Part shown: piece after piece, positions 49,840 through 57,969 of the stretch
Numbering within the stretch: the stretch's first letter is position 1
How the letters are laid out: the number at the start of each line of letters is the position of its first letter
Source of the DNA: Prochloron sp965198675
Lineage (GTDB): Bacteria > Cyanobacteriota > Cyanobacteriia > Cyanobacteriales > Prochloraceae
Reading direction: 5' to 3'
Length of the DNA: 64,000 nucleotides
Assembly (NCBI GenBank): GCA_965198675.1
Contig: OZ240666.1
Coordinates: 3,100,001 to 3,164,000 of the forward strand
Notes under the pieces: model-generated
What the model was told of the DNA's origin: nothing
The model's database searches: none
Seen by the model: the letters and a program-made list of their open reading frames with translations, nothing else
Translations under genes and position numbers: made by a program

Positions 49840-51056
49840 TGTTGGCGGGAAAATTTGGGTACTAAAGCGGGTTGGGAGAAGAGGGTTTGGAAGGTTTGGC
49901 GACGCTTTCTTGGGGAGTCTGGGGTAAGATAACTCCAAAGACTTTCCCAATAGAAGAAGGATAAACCATCGAAACGGCGATCCCGCACTGTTTTAACTTG
50001 TTGCTCAATTTGCTCGATAGAGACGGGGTGCTGGGGGTTTCCCGTAAAGATAGCAATACTGGTGGGAATTTTACCACGAACCCGTTTAATTGTCTCAGTA
50101 GATAATTCCGTGGAAAAACTACCTATATCATCCCGATAAACCTGTAAAATTAACTCATCCACTAAACCTTCCTCTACCCAAGTTAACCAGTCTTGGAGAT
50201 ACTCTGTATAGGCAAATTGGTAGGGGTTGGTAGCGAGGGAAATGGTGATATCAGGCTTGACAGCTTTGGCACTTTGTGTTATTTTGGAGAATAATTGGGT
50301 GATTTTGCCAGCGCGCCAAGACATCCACTCCGAATTGGACGGATCGATGGGAGGGAAGGCACCTTGGTGTTCCTGTCTATATAACCAAACAGTCAAGGAG
50401 TCGTAACCCAACTCCACCGGTAAGCCAAAATGGTCGTCAAACTGAATGCCATCTACATCGTAGTTGCGCACCACTTCCACCACCAGGTCTTGGAGGAATT
50501 GCTGCACTTCCGGGTTCAAGGGATTGAGCCAAACTAGTGAACTTTGTTTACCTTCAATATCTATACTATAATCATTATCCCTACTTTGAGTCAGCCATTC
50601 CTGATGGCTTTTTGCCAAGGAAGAGTTAGCAGGAGCCATCAAACCGTATTCAAACCAGGGTATAACCTGTAAATCTTTACCATGACCTAGTTTAACAATT
50701 TTATGCAAAACATCGGTACCACCCTGCATGAATTTAAGCAGAGGTTGTTCTCCTGTTCCCGTAACTTGGCGAGCTACTTCACTAGGGTATAAAGTAGTTC
50801 CTCGGTTCCAAACAACCGGATAGACAGTGTTAAAGTTGAGCTGGGAAAGCATTTTCAAGGAACGGTTGATTGTTCCAGGAACGAAGAGTACCCCGGAAGC
50901 AACATTAGTTAACCACACCCCCCGCAACTCAATATCATTATCGTTACTGCTGGAGTTAGCAGGAGAGACGTGAAAGGGGATGACGTTGCGGTACCATAGA
51001 GCGAAAATCAAGACTAAGAGCAGACAAGCTAGATATTTCAATCTGGGTAACTTCAT
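49836..51056 (-). CDS. GHL10/DUF187 family glycoside hydrolase-like protein
   Basis: 406 residues. N-terminal signal-anchor (LKYLACLLLVLIFALWY), then the TIM-barrel family: ELRGVWLTNVASGVLF, NFNTVYPVVWNRGTTLYPS, DLQVIPWFEYGLMAP, NPEVQQFLQDLVVEVVRNYDVDGIQFDDHFGLP with paired acidic residues, and DELILQVYRDD. Probably acts on a cell-surface polysaccharide in the periplasm; substrate unknown. Confidence 0.88.
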   Translation of the reverse strand: MKLPRLKYLACLLLVLIFALWYRNVIPFHVSPANSSSNDNDIELRGVWLTNVASGVLFVPGTINRSLKMLSQLNFNTVYPVVWNRGTTLYPSEVARQVTGTGEQPLLKFMQGGTDVLHKIVKLGHGKDLQVIPWFEYGLMAPANSSLAKSHQEWLTQSRDNDYSIDIEGKQSSLVWLNPLNPEVQQFLQDLVVEVVRNYDVDGIQFDDHFGLPVELGYDSLTVWLYRQEHQGAFPPIDPSNSEWMSWRAGKITQLFSKITQSAKAVKPDITISLATNPYQFAYTEYLQDWLTWVEEGLVDELILQVYRDDIGSFSTELSTETIKRVRGKIPTSIAIFTGNPQHPVSIEQIEQQVKTVRDRRFDGLSFFYWESLWSYLTPDSPRKRRQTFQTLFSQPALVPKFSRQQ

Positions 51057-51064
51057 GGTACCTA

Positions 51065-51241
51065 TTATACCTGCTCGGGGAAGGTTTCTTTAAACTCGTC
51101 CACCAACTCATCTAGTTCTTCGATTGCTTGATTGACATCAATACGCAAAGTTCCTAAATCCGGGCGATCTAGCAGGTTTTCCAATATTTCCCGCTTCTTC
51201 TCAATCTCAGTTATTTTCTCTATGAGTGCTGCTCGATCCAT
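51065..51241 (-). CDS. Short coiled-coil protein
   Basis: 58 residues: MDRAALIEKITEIEKKREILENLL, then RPDLGTLRIDVNQAIEELDELVDEFKETF. Acidic, helical. Nine bases before the GHL10 start on the same strand, so likely in one message. Ribosome site GGAGGACAAAT lies just before its ATG. Unknown role. Confidence 0.65.
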   Translation of the reverse strand: MDRAALIEKITEIEKKREILENLLDRPDLGTLRIDVNQAIEELDELVDEFKETFPEQV

Positions 51242-51559
51242 ATTTGTCCTCCAACAGTTTCTGAACTATCATTTTAACAAATAATCGTCTGGTAGGAGCG
51301 CGACCCGTTGCGCCCTCCCAAGAATCAGGTTTTTTTTCAAAAAAGTCTTGACATTTGGAATTATTTGATGTTATCCTTTATCGCGCAGAGGCGCGGAGGC
51401 ACGGAGGCTGGGGCTCCCTGTAGCTCGACCTCTGGATCCGGTATATCTCTGCGCCTCTGAGCCTCTGTGCGCTTCTTTTAGGAGTGGGAAAATGTGGTGC
51501 CATATATATAGGGTTTTTGTTAAACCGCAGAGGCGCCGAGGGCGCAGAGGGATAAAGCC
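51242..51559. repeat. Gene-free stretch with CGCAGAGGCGC repeats
   Basis: Contains three tracts of GCGCAGAGGCGCGGAGGC / CTCTGCGCCTCTGAGCCTC type (51383-51410, 51448-51475, 51524-51550). GTAGGAGCGCGACCCGTTGCGCCCTCC near 51290-51320 is a further palindrome. Confidence 0.65.
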
Positions 51560-52210
51560 ATGACAAAAACTATTGCGAAAACAGAAACCCAAGAAATCAT
51601 TACGAACCAATGGGTTAAAGCATCCTGGAGCCAGTATTTAGCTTGGACGTCAGCTCCAGAACTAGGAAAAGCAAAAGACTACTACTTTGACGGTTATCTA
51701 AAAATTGAAACAATGGGAGTAAGTTCTCTTCATGGAAGAATCAATACCTTAGTCATCTTAATTATAGCCCTATTTAGCAATGCAGTTAATCTTCCTATTA
51801 AAGGTTTAACCAACGCTAGTTATCGTAGACAAGGAAAACAGGGAGCACAACCTGATATTTCCTATTATATTGGAGAGCGGGTTCATTTAGCTCCTGAGAG
51901 TAGAGGTATCCCAAATCTTACAGAAACTCCACCCCCAGACTTAGCTGTGGAAATCTCTGATTCCTCCCTAGATGAAGATTTGGGGCGCAAAAGACTCCTA
52001 TATCAGGAATTAGGTATTGCTGAATATTGGGTTATCAGGGTTCAAGACTGCCAAATTTATGGCTTCCAAATAGTAGAAGGAAGGAACCAACCCATCACCG
52101 AATCCGTAGTTATACCAGGGTTTTCCCTCTCTTTACTTCAGGAAGCGTTAATCCAAGGACAAACCTTAGATGATGGGCAAATTATAGCTTGGTTCCTGCA
52201 AAAATTGTAA
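51560..52210 (+). CDS. Uma2 family endonuclease (DUF820), long type
   Basis: 216 residues. KASWSQYLAWTSAPELGKAKDYYFDGYLKIETMGVS, GRINTLVILIIALF, AQPDISYYIGE with the active-site D, PDLAVEISDSSLDEDLGRKRLLY with the E, and GIAEYWVIRVQDCQIYGFQ. A third branch of the family in this window. ATG follows AGAGGGATAAAGCC. Confidence 0.85.
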   Translation: MTKTIAKTETQEIITNQWVKASWSQYLAWTSAPELGKAKDYYFDGYLKIETMGVSSLHGRINTLVILIIALFSNAVNLPIKGLTNASYRRQGKQGAQPDISYYIGERVHLAPESRGIPNLTETPPPDLAVEISDSSLDEDLGRKRLLYQELGIAEYWVIRVQDCQIYGFQIVEGRNQPITESVVIPGFSLSLLQEALIQGQTLDDGQIIAWFLQKL

Positions 52211-52286
52211 CTTTCCCTCCCCTTTGCGTCTTTGCGTCTTTGCGCGAAACATATTACAATCTTTATTATCACAGTACACATTGAAA

Positions 52287-52829
52287 ATGCTCCAAAAAAC
52301 GTCTTTAGGAAGTTTAGGTTTGGTTGTGGGTGGAGTTTTGACCATTATAGGTTTTGTCGCCTATGGGACAGGAAATGCTACCTTGAATTTAGCGGGATTT
52401 TTTTACGGCATTCCCGTCTTACTGGGAGGACTTGCTCTGAAAGCGTCTGAGTTGAAACCGGTCCCCTTCTCTCAGCCCACACCGCAGGAAATTGTCGCTT
52501 TGCGAGAGGAACAAGCTACCCCCACCCAAAAGCAAATCTGTAAAGACGTCACTCGCTATCGCTACGGACAGAATGCTCATTTAGATGAGTCTTTAGAAAG
52601 ATTGGGTTTAAGTCCCACCGATGAGGAAAGACCAATTTTAACTGGTATAAAGGAAGTAGCAGTGGATGGTGCTTATACAGTGGTGTTGGAATTTTACTCC
52701 CCATTGATTGATTTTGCTATGTGGCAGGAGAAGCAGGAGAAAATAGGCAAATTTTTCGGTCCTGATATTCGCGCTGATATTACTGAGTCGGGAGAAAATC
52801 GGGTTGAAGTTGCTTTGATTAAGGTATGA
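52287..52829 (+). CDS. DUF2854 family thylakoid/membrane protein
   Basis: 180 residues from ATG 52287 (MLQKTSLGSLGLVVGGVLTII); the upstream in-frame codons lie in a CTTTGCGTCTTTGCG repeat. Two N-terminal helices (~6-26, ~32-50), then a soluble domain (QKQICKDVTRYRYGQNAHLDESLERLGLSP, YTVVLEFYSPLIDFAMWQEKQEKIGKFFGP). Conserved in cyanobacteria and plastids, role unknown. Confidence 0.85.
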   Translation: MLQKTSLGSLGLVVGGVLTIIGFVAYGTGNATLNLAGFFYGIPVLLGGLALKASELKPVPFSQPTPQEIVALREEQATPTQKQICKDVTRYRYGQNAHLDESLERLGLSPTDEERPILTGIKEVAVDGAYTVVLEFYSPLIDFAMWQEKQEKIGKFFGPDIRADITESGENRVEVALIKV

Positions 52830-52863
52830 GAGTATCGCGCAAAGACGCAAAGGCGCGAAGGAG

Positions 52864-53121
52864 TTATTTTTCTAGTCTGGTAACATACCACTGTAAATAT
52901 TTCCCCTCACCCACGTCGAATTCGCAAGCAGTATCGATGAGGTGCTGCACCTGCTCCTGGATAGAAGCAAATTTAGCCAAGTCTGGAGGTAGATCCTCCT
53001 GGTGAGACAATAAAATACCCTTCAATTTTTCCCGTAACTCTTCCAGGGAGAGGAACTGCTCCGGTTGATCCTCCTGAAGAATGACAAAGCACTCCTCCTG
53101 ATACAAAATAGAGTCTACCAT
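52864..53121 (-). CDS. crr7: Chlororespiratory reduction protein 7 (NDH-1 assembly/subunit)
   Basis: 85 residues, the normal size: EECFVILQEDQPEQFLSLEELREKLKGIL, DLPPDLAKFASIQEQVQHLIDTACEFDVGEGKYLQWYVTRLEK. In chloroplasts CRR7 is needed for assembly of the NDH complex; cyanobacterial members are soluble and of less clear role. Single gene, divergent from selO with a 53-base gap. Confidence 0.88.
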   Translation of the reverse strand: MVDSILYQEECFVILQEDQPEQFLSLEELREKLKGILLSHQEDLPPDLAKFASIQEQVQHLIDTACEFDVGEGKYLQWYVTRLEK

Positions 53122-53174
53122 AGTGGGATACCTAATCCGAACATCTTCTAGTTTACTCCTAAATTACCTTCTTC

Positions 53175-54611
53175 ATGGCTGAAACAACCCCCAACCCCTT
53201 TTCCCGTCTCAACTACGAACCAGCCCTAGAAAGTTTGGGTGACGACTATTACGACCAAGTAGCAGCAGCGGAATTTCCCTTGCATATCTTGCGGTTCCGC
53301 AATGACTCCTTACTCCCCCTCCTAGGTTTAGAGCCAAAATCTGTCGCCAACCATCATTTTATCGAAACTTTTGGTAAATTTCCCCCAATTAACCCTTGTT
53401 TAGCTCTGCGCTACCACGGCTACCAATTTGGTACCTACAACCCTTATTTAGGAGATGGAAGGGGGTTTCTTTACGGACAAATAAGAGGTACAGATGGTTA
53501 TCTCTACGACTTCGGTACCAAAGGTTCTGGAAGAACACCCTATTCTCGCAGCGCTGACGGTAGACTAACTCTCAAAGGGGGAGTGCGGGAAGTATTAGCA
53601 GCGGAAGCTTTACATCAACTGGGAGTCAATACCTCCCGCTGTTTCAGTTTAATTGAAACAGGAGAGTCTTTGTGGCGGGGGGACGAACCTTCTCCCACTC
53701 GTTCTTCCGTCATGGTGCGTTTTAGTCGTTCTCACATTCGTTTTGGTACCTTTGAAAGATTACATTATTTCCAACGTACTGATTTAATTGCCAAACTCTT
53801 AGACCATGTTATCGATTATTATTATCCTACTATAGCCAATCAGGATGACCGTTACAGTAGATTCTACGCCCGATTAGTAGAAGGGGTAGCCCGATTAACT
53901 GCTCAGTGGATGGCTGCGGGGTTTTGTCATGGAGTGCTGAATACAGATAATATGTCCATTACAGGGGAAAGTTTTGATTACGGTCCTTACGCTTTTATAC
54001 CTACTTATAATCTCCAATTTACTGCTGCTTATTTCGACTATAGTGGACTTTACAGCTATGGAAATCAGCCTTTTATCTGTAAACTAAATTTAGAAAAGCT
54101 GCAAGCGCCTTTAAGCAAAGTTATCTCTGGGGGGAATTTAGAAGCTGGTTTGGCTCATTTTGACGACCATTTTCACTCTCATTACTATGAACTAATGCTG
54201 AAAAAGTTAGGTTTCCAGCAGTTGCACCTTCTCGAAGCAAAAGCATTATTCCAACAAACAATTGAGTTATTGATAAATACTCAAGTGGGATATCATGGCT
54301 TCTTTGCTGAGTTAGCCCAAGGATTTAATTACGGTTGGCGAGAAGATAGTTACACTATTCTGGAAAATACCCTATTACCGGAATTGAAACAAGAAAAAGA
54401 AATTTTAACTAAATGGAGAATATTATATCATAAAATACTAAATCAATTACCAGAAGAAGAAATGGGTAAAATAGGCGATCGCCTCCACTATTATAACCCG
54501 AAAACTGCATTACTAAGACCAGTCATTGAGTCAATCTGGGAACCCATTATGGAGGAAGATAATTGGGAGCCATTTTACGAACTCTTAGATAAAATAGCTA
54601 CAAAAGAGTAA
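53175..54611 (+). CDS. selO: SelO-type protein adenylyltransferase
   Basis: 478 residues, pseudokinase fold that AMPylates proteins. FGKFPPINPCLALRYHGYQFGTYNPYLGDGRGFLYG, YDFGTKGSGRTPYSRSADGRLTLKGGVREVLAAEAL, and the metal site GVLNTDNMSITGESFDYGPYAF (N and D). The bacterial C-terminal CxxC/selenocysteine motif is absent, as in shorter members. HIP1 site near the 3' end. Confidence 0.9.
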   Translation: MAETTPNPFSRLNYEPALESLGDDYYDQVAAAEFPLHILRFRNDSLLPLLGLEPKSVANHHFIETFGKFPPINPCLALRYHGYQFGTYNPYLGDGRGFLYGQIRGTDGYLYDFGTKGSGRTPYSRSADGRLTLKGGVREVLAAEALHQLGVNTSRCFSLIETGESLWRGDEPSPTRSSVMVRFSRSHIRFGTFERLHYFQRTDLIAKLLDHVIDYYYPTIANQDDRYSRFYARLVEGVARLTAQWMAAGFCHGVLNTDNMSITGESFDYGPYAFIPTYNLQFTAAYFDYSGLYSYGNQPFICKLNLEKLQAPLSKVISGGNLEAGLAHFDDHFHSHYYELMLKKLGFQQLHLLEAKALFQQTIELLINTQVGYHGFFAELAQGFNYGWREDSYTILENTLLPELKQEKEILTKWRILYHKILNQLPEEEMGKIGDRLHYYNPKTALLRPVIESIWEPIMEEDNWEPFYELLDKIATKE

Positions 54612-54624
54612 TCATCCCTATCCA

Positions 54625-54690
54625 TCTGCTCCCGCCAAGGGCGGTTGCTTGCGCTTTGCTTCGCAATCATCTGCGGTTTATAATCCCTAA
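54625..54690. repeat. CCGCCAAGGGCGG/CGCAATCATCTGCGG repeat
   Basis: Short version of the composite repeat described at 5262-5412: CATCTGCTCCCGCCAAGGGCGG, one CTTGCGCTTTGCTTCGC unit and the CATCTGCGGTTTATAA end. Related copies at 55790-55870 and 58035-58160. Confidence 0.75.
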
Positions 54691-54698
54691 ACTTGAAA

Positions 54699-55073
54699 AT
54701 GCCACCCATCGCCCTAGAAACCCAAAAACAAATCATCGAACGAGTGCAACAAGACCGCGCCCAACGCACAGAATTTGTGCAGCAAATGCGCCATCGGCAA
54801 CAACAGGGATGGCAGGTGGCACGCCTTGCCGCCCAACAACTCAAAACTCAATTCGGCGTACATCGGGTGGTATTGTTCGGTTCCCTACTCACCCCAGAAA
54901 AAATGACTTGGCAGGACCACATCGACCTCGCTGTATGGAGACTCCCCAAAAACGAACTGTACCGCGCTGGAGCAACTGTTGAACGAGGTCATGATTTCGC
55001 CATGGATTTAATCGAAGCCGAATCAACTAAGCCCCATATTCGAGATGCCATCGCCCGAGGAGTGGAGCTATGA
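54699..55073 (+). CDS. MNT-type nucleotidyltransferase (antitoxin of a HEPN/MNT pair)
   Basis: 124 residues from ATG 54699 (MPPIALETQKQIIERVQQ). HRVVLFGSLLTPEKMTWQDHIDLAVWRL carries the G-S-x10-12-D-x-D-like minimal nucleotidyltransferase motif, though it reads HIDLAVW. MNT antitoxins inactivate HEPN ribonuclease toxins by adding AMP. Its TGA overlaps an ATG (55070) that starts a truncated partner. Confidence 0.75.
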   Translation: MPPIALETQKQIIERVQQDRAQRTEFVQQMRHRQQQGWQVARLAAQQLKTQFGVHRVVLFGSLLTPEKMTWQDHIDLAVWRLPKNELYRAGATVERGHDFAMDLIEAESTKPHIRDAIARGVEL

Positions 55074-55105
55074 ATCCAGAACTCCAACAGCCAAAGAGAT
55101 TTGTG
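55070..55105 (+). pseudogene. Truncated HEPN-type partner gene
   Basis: ATGA overlap with the MNT gene, then MNPELQQPKRF, a start typical of the partner, followed at once by the GGGTAACGCTCACGCTCTACCC repeat. Only about 11 codons remain, so the toxin is lost while the nucleotidyltransferase is retained. Confidence 0.55.
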
Positions 55106-55218
55106 TTGGGTAACGCTCACGCTCTACCCAACCTACGCTAATACTGCAAAAGAATGAGCAATTTAGGGTTTACTTTGACAGGAACAATGTGTAATATGGA
55201 CTACATATAGTTTTCAGC

Positions 55219-55710
55219 TTGGGGAGAAAACCTATCACACAACAATCTCCAAAGAAGACAGCGATTAGAGGTAAAAAAAGTACCTATTTCCCTGCTGTAG
55301 TTGCTTTAAGACCTCACCAGTGGACGAAAAATCTGGTGGTCTTTGCCGCCCCTTTGTTTGCTTTTAGCATCAATTGGCAATCCTTTTTGAATGGTTCCCT
55401 GGCGTTAATCTTGTTCTGCTGCACTTCTAGTGCCTTCTATCTGCTCAATGACATAGCAGATGTTAAATCAGACCAAAGGCATCCTGTGAAGTGCAAGCGC
55501 CCTATCGCTGCTGGATTAGTGAATATCCCAGCAGCATTAGTAATGGCAGCGGTTCTGTTGAGTAGTGCTCTAATTATGGGTTGGCAGCAATCGCCCACCT
55601 TGGGAGCTATCCTCATGAGCTACGCTATCCTACAAGTGGCTTATAACCAGGGCAATCGCACTTAAATTCTGGAATGCCTATGGTGCCACGATACCACAAT
55701 AATCTAAGTA
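55219..55710 (+). pseudogene. UbiA-family prenyltransferase (decaprenyl-phosphate phosphoribosyltransferase-like), truncated
   Basis: Open to 55665, 148 residues of a normally ~300-residue protein. VALRPHQWTKNLVVFAAPLFAF, then the first Asp-rich motif YLLNDIADVKSDQRHPVKCKRPIAAG and two helices. It stops at RT-TAA where relatives read RTPIL; ATTCTGG after the stop still encodes IL, so the break is a stop plus rapid loss of the rest. The second Asp-rich motif is missing. Start uncertain (TTG 55219). Confidence 0.75.
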
Positions 55711-55936
55711 TTTATACTTGGGCATGAGTGTCTTGCCCTGTAAGGGTTTCAAAATAGCTGCGATTGCCCTGTATCTATCCGCGTTAATCTGCGGACGCCA
55801 AAGGCGGTTGCTTCGCAAAGCTTACGCAAAGCTTCGCAATAATCTGCGGTTTATAACCCCTAAACTTCAAAATGTCACCGCGCCGCGTAGCGGTCACTTC
55901 GTGAGCGCGATAAACTAGGTATTATGATTTAGAAAC
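55711..55936. repeat. Gene-free stretch with composite repeat
   Basis: GTATCTATCCGCGTTAATCTGCGG leads into a GCCAAAGGCGGTTGC, GCAAAGCTTACGC unit set at 55795-55850, and CGCGCCGCGTAGCGG/CACTTCGTGAGCGCG palindromes at 55878-55912. No gene. Confidence 0.7.
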
Positions 55937-56364
55937 ATGGGGAAGATAGATAAAACCAGCCAAAAAATGCGGAGAATCGATTCTTTGGAAATGGTCGCTA
56001 CAAAACTCAATATGCAGGTGAGAAAATCTGGAGGTAGCCATGTTATCTTTCTCCATGAAAATTCATCTCTAGTGGTGACAGTGCCTGGTAAAAGACCTAT
56101 TAAACCCATTTATATCCAACAGTTTCTAGCTTTAGTTGACGACATTATGAAATATCCTTTTGTAATGAGACCTTTATCTCCAGAGGAAGGGGGGGGATGG
56201 TTAATTACGTTTCCCGATCTGCCGGGTTGTATGTCTGATGGTGAAACCCCTGAGGAGGCATTGGAAAATGGAAAAGATGCGGAGAAGCAGGCATAAAAAT
56301 TCCAAGCCCTGGTGAATCAAGTGCGGGTAAGCTTTTGAAACCCTTGCATGGAATTCTTGCATAA
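55937..56364 (+). pseudogene. hicA-hicB fused in frame, hicB part decayed
   Basis: Residues 1-70 are HicA: KLNMQVRKSGGSHVIFLHENS with the active G-S-H, VTVPGKRPIKPIYIQQFLALVDDI. With no stop the frame continues into HicB: MKYPFVMRPLSPEEGGGWLITFPDLPGCMSDGETPEEALENGKDAEKQA, stop at 56296. The remaining HicB end (IPSPGESSAGKLLKPLHG) is in another frame and then lost. The ATG at the natural hicB start is still there (56147), so a separate HicB could begin there but would be truncated. Confidence 0.75.
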
Positions 56365-56381
56365 TCCTAGGAGAGGCTATA

Positions 56382-56798
56382 ATGAGCAAAGACCGATTTC
56401 ACCAAACTGTCAAAATTGCTCTCCAGAAAGAAAACTGGCAGATTACCCACGATCCCCTTCCTATCCAGGCGGATCTCTTCACAGAAATGTACATTGACCT
56501 TGGTGCAGAACACCTCATTGCCGCTGAACGAAAAGAGGAAAAAATTGCTGTAGAAATCAAAAGTTTCCTAGGGATTTCTGCTATCTCCCAATTCCATACC
56601 GCAATTGGTCAATTTATCAACTATCGTTACGCCCTTGAAGATCAAGAACCCGATCGCACCCTTTATCTTGCCATTTCAATTCAAATCTATGACACCTTTT
56701 TCCAACGTCCTTTCATCCAATCTGTAATTCAACGCAGTCAAGTTAAACTCATCGTTTACCATATTAGTAAGGAGGTCATTACCCAATGGCTGAACTAA
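56382..56798 (+). CDS. xisH: XisH family protein (pair 3), nuclease-like
   Basis: 138 residues. KDRFHQTVKIALQKENWQITHDPLPI, TEMYIDLGAEHLIAAERKEEKIAVEIKSFLGISAISQFHTAIGQ, and TYDTFF-like IYDTFFQRPFIQSVIQ, end EVITQWLN. D and E-x-K of the PD-(D/E)XK pattern present. Ribosome site AGGAGAGG seven bases before the ATG. Complete. Confidence 0.92.
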   Translation: MSKDRFHQTVKIALQKENWQITHDPLPIQADLFTEMYIDLGAEHLIAAERKEEKIAVEIKSFLGISAISQFHTAIGQFINYRYALEDQEPDRTLYLAISIQIYDTFFQRPFIQSVIQRSQVKLIVYHISKEVITQWLN

Positions 56799-57142
56799 CC
56801 CCTAGTCAACGAGAAAATTACCGTCAATATATTAAAGACCTACTCACCCAACGGGCTAATATCCGCAACTCTGTGGGGGATGACGTGGAAGCTCAAACTC
56901 TCTTCGACACCCAACAAGACCACTACCAACTCATCTTTATTGGTTGGTTCAAGGAAAAGCGAGTGTTTGGTCCTGTTCTCCATTTAGACATCAAACAAGA
57001 TGGCAAAATTTGGATTCAGTGGAATGGTACGGAAATTGACATTGCTGAAGTATTAGTTAAACGAGGCGTACCCAAAGACAAAATTGTCATTGGCTTTCAT
57101 CCTCCAGAACTACGACAGTATACAGAATACGCTACCTTATAA
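56786..57142 (+). CDS. xisI: XisI family protein (pair 3)
   Basis: 118 residues: YRQYIKDLLTQRANIRNSVGDDVEAQTLFDTQQDHYQLIFIGWF, RVFGPVLHLDIKQDGKIWIQWNGTEIDIAEVLVKRGVPKDKIVIGFHPPELRQYTEYATL. Overlaps xisH by 13 bases, the same overlap length as in pair 2. Confidence 0.92.
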   Translation: MAELTPSQRENYRQYIKDLLTQRANIRNSVGDDVEAQTLFDTQQDHYQLIFIGWFKEKRVFGPVLHLDIKQDGKIWIQWNGTEIDIAEVLVKRGVPKDKIVIGFHPPELRQYTEYATL

Positions 57143-57317
57143 GCAAGCTTTGTGATGATGAACAGTCACAGATTTATTGGTTCAAAATCGCGCGAGGAGA
57201 ACCCAAGATTCCAACAGCGCATCGCACAATAACTCAAATAAATGGTCAAAATCATCAAGCTTCCCGAGCAATTTTTGACCCAACTAGACAAACCCCCACT
57301 AAATGCAGGTAGGTACA
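57143..57317 (+). other. Unidentified coding-like remnant
   Basis: One frame is open through the whole gap after xisI and reads KLCDDEQSQIYWFKIARGEP then KIPTAHRTITQINGQNHQAS. It has no start and stops have not interrupted it, and the composition is protein-like. I do not recognise the family. Possibly the tail of a lost gene. Confidence 0.35.
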
Positions 57318-57521
57318 ATGGCCGAAATTACACTAAACTCAGAGCAAATCAAAGAAGGATTGAAAAGTGCCCTCCTTGAGCTTTTACGAGATAACAAAGA
57401 TGAATTATATCAGTTGTTTGCAGAGATTATCGAAGATAGGGCAATGGAACGGGCGATCGCAGAAGGTGAAACCACCGAATTAGTGAGCCGTGAAAGTATT
57501 TTCAATATTTTGGAGTCTTAA
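57318..57521 (+). CDS. Antitoxin of a RelE-type pair
   Basis: 67 residues from ATG 57318, with AGGTAGGTAC upstream. EITLNSEQIKEGLKSALLELLRDNKDELYQLFAEIIEDRAMERAIAEGE and the end VSRESIFNILES. The pattern (two helices then E-D-x-A-M-x-x-A-I-x-E-G) is common in cyanobacterial antitoxins. It is two bases from the toxin start. Confidence 0.75.
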   Translation: MAEITLNSEQIKEGLKSALLELLRDNKDELYQLFAEIIEDRAMERAIAEGETTELVSRESIFNILES

Positions 57522-57523
57522 TT

Positions 57524-57772
57524 GTGAAAGTTCAGTTTAGAAATAGTTTTTAAAAAGACTTGAATAAACTCAGAAATGCTGAATTAATAACAAAAATTGT
57601 TGAAAACGCTAGTTGTTTAGAGGAAGTTAGCAATGTCAAGAAACTAACTGCTAAAGGAACTTACTATCGTATTCGCATTGGTAATTATCGAATTGGTATA
57701 GTTACTGATGACGATGTGATTAGATTCGTGAGAGTTCTACATCGCAGAAAAATTTATCGCTATTTTCCATAA
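57524..57772 (+). pseudogene. RelE/ParE-type toxin gene with in-frame TAA
   Basis: GTG 57524: VKVQFRNSF, then TAA (57551-57553), then KDLNKLRNAELITKIVENA, KKLTAKGTYYRIRIGNYRIGIVTDDDVIRFVRVLHRRKIYRYFP. The stop replaces a hydrophobic codon (TTA or similar) by one base. Restart at TTG 57560 would lose the first strand. The basic residues of the RelE active region (YRIRIGNYRI, HRRKIY) are kept, so the decay is recent. Confidence 0.85.
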
Positions 57773-57969
57773 GGTTGCGTTTTACCCGCTTGATGGTCAG
57801 CAAGAGCCTCTTGGGCAAGTTCAGCCAGCAAATCTTGAGACTTAGCAAACAAATCGTTCCAACGCTCTTCTGAGGCAAGTTCAGCCAAGACAATTTCGGC
57901 TATTGCATCCTGGTCTTGTTCTGGCAATTCTGAAGCTTTCGCAAAAGCTTTCTTAAGTAATTGTGTCAT
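57760..57969 (-). CDS. Small antitoxin-like protein, orphan
   Basis: 69 residues: LLKKAFAKASELPEQDQDAIAEIVLAELASEERWNDLFAKSQDLLAELAQEALADHQAGKT. This is a frequent cyanobacterial antitoxin type whose usual ending (KTQ.LDPD.L) is replaced by QPYGK. It overlaps the RelE-type gene by 13 bases tail to tail, and no toxin gene of its own follows. Confidence 0.65.
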   Translation of the reverse strand: MTQLLKKAFAKASELPEQDQDAIAEIVLAELASEERWNDLFAKSQDLLAELAQEALADHQAGKTQPYGK

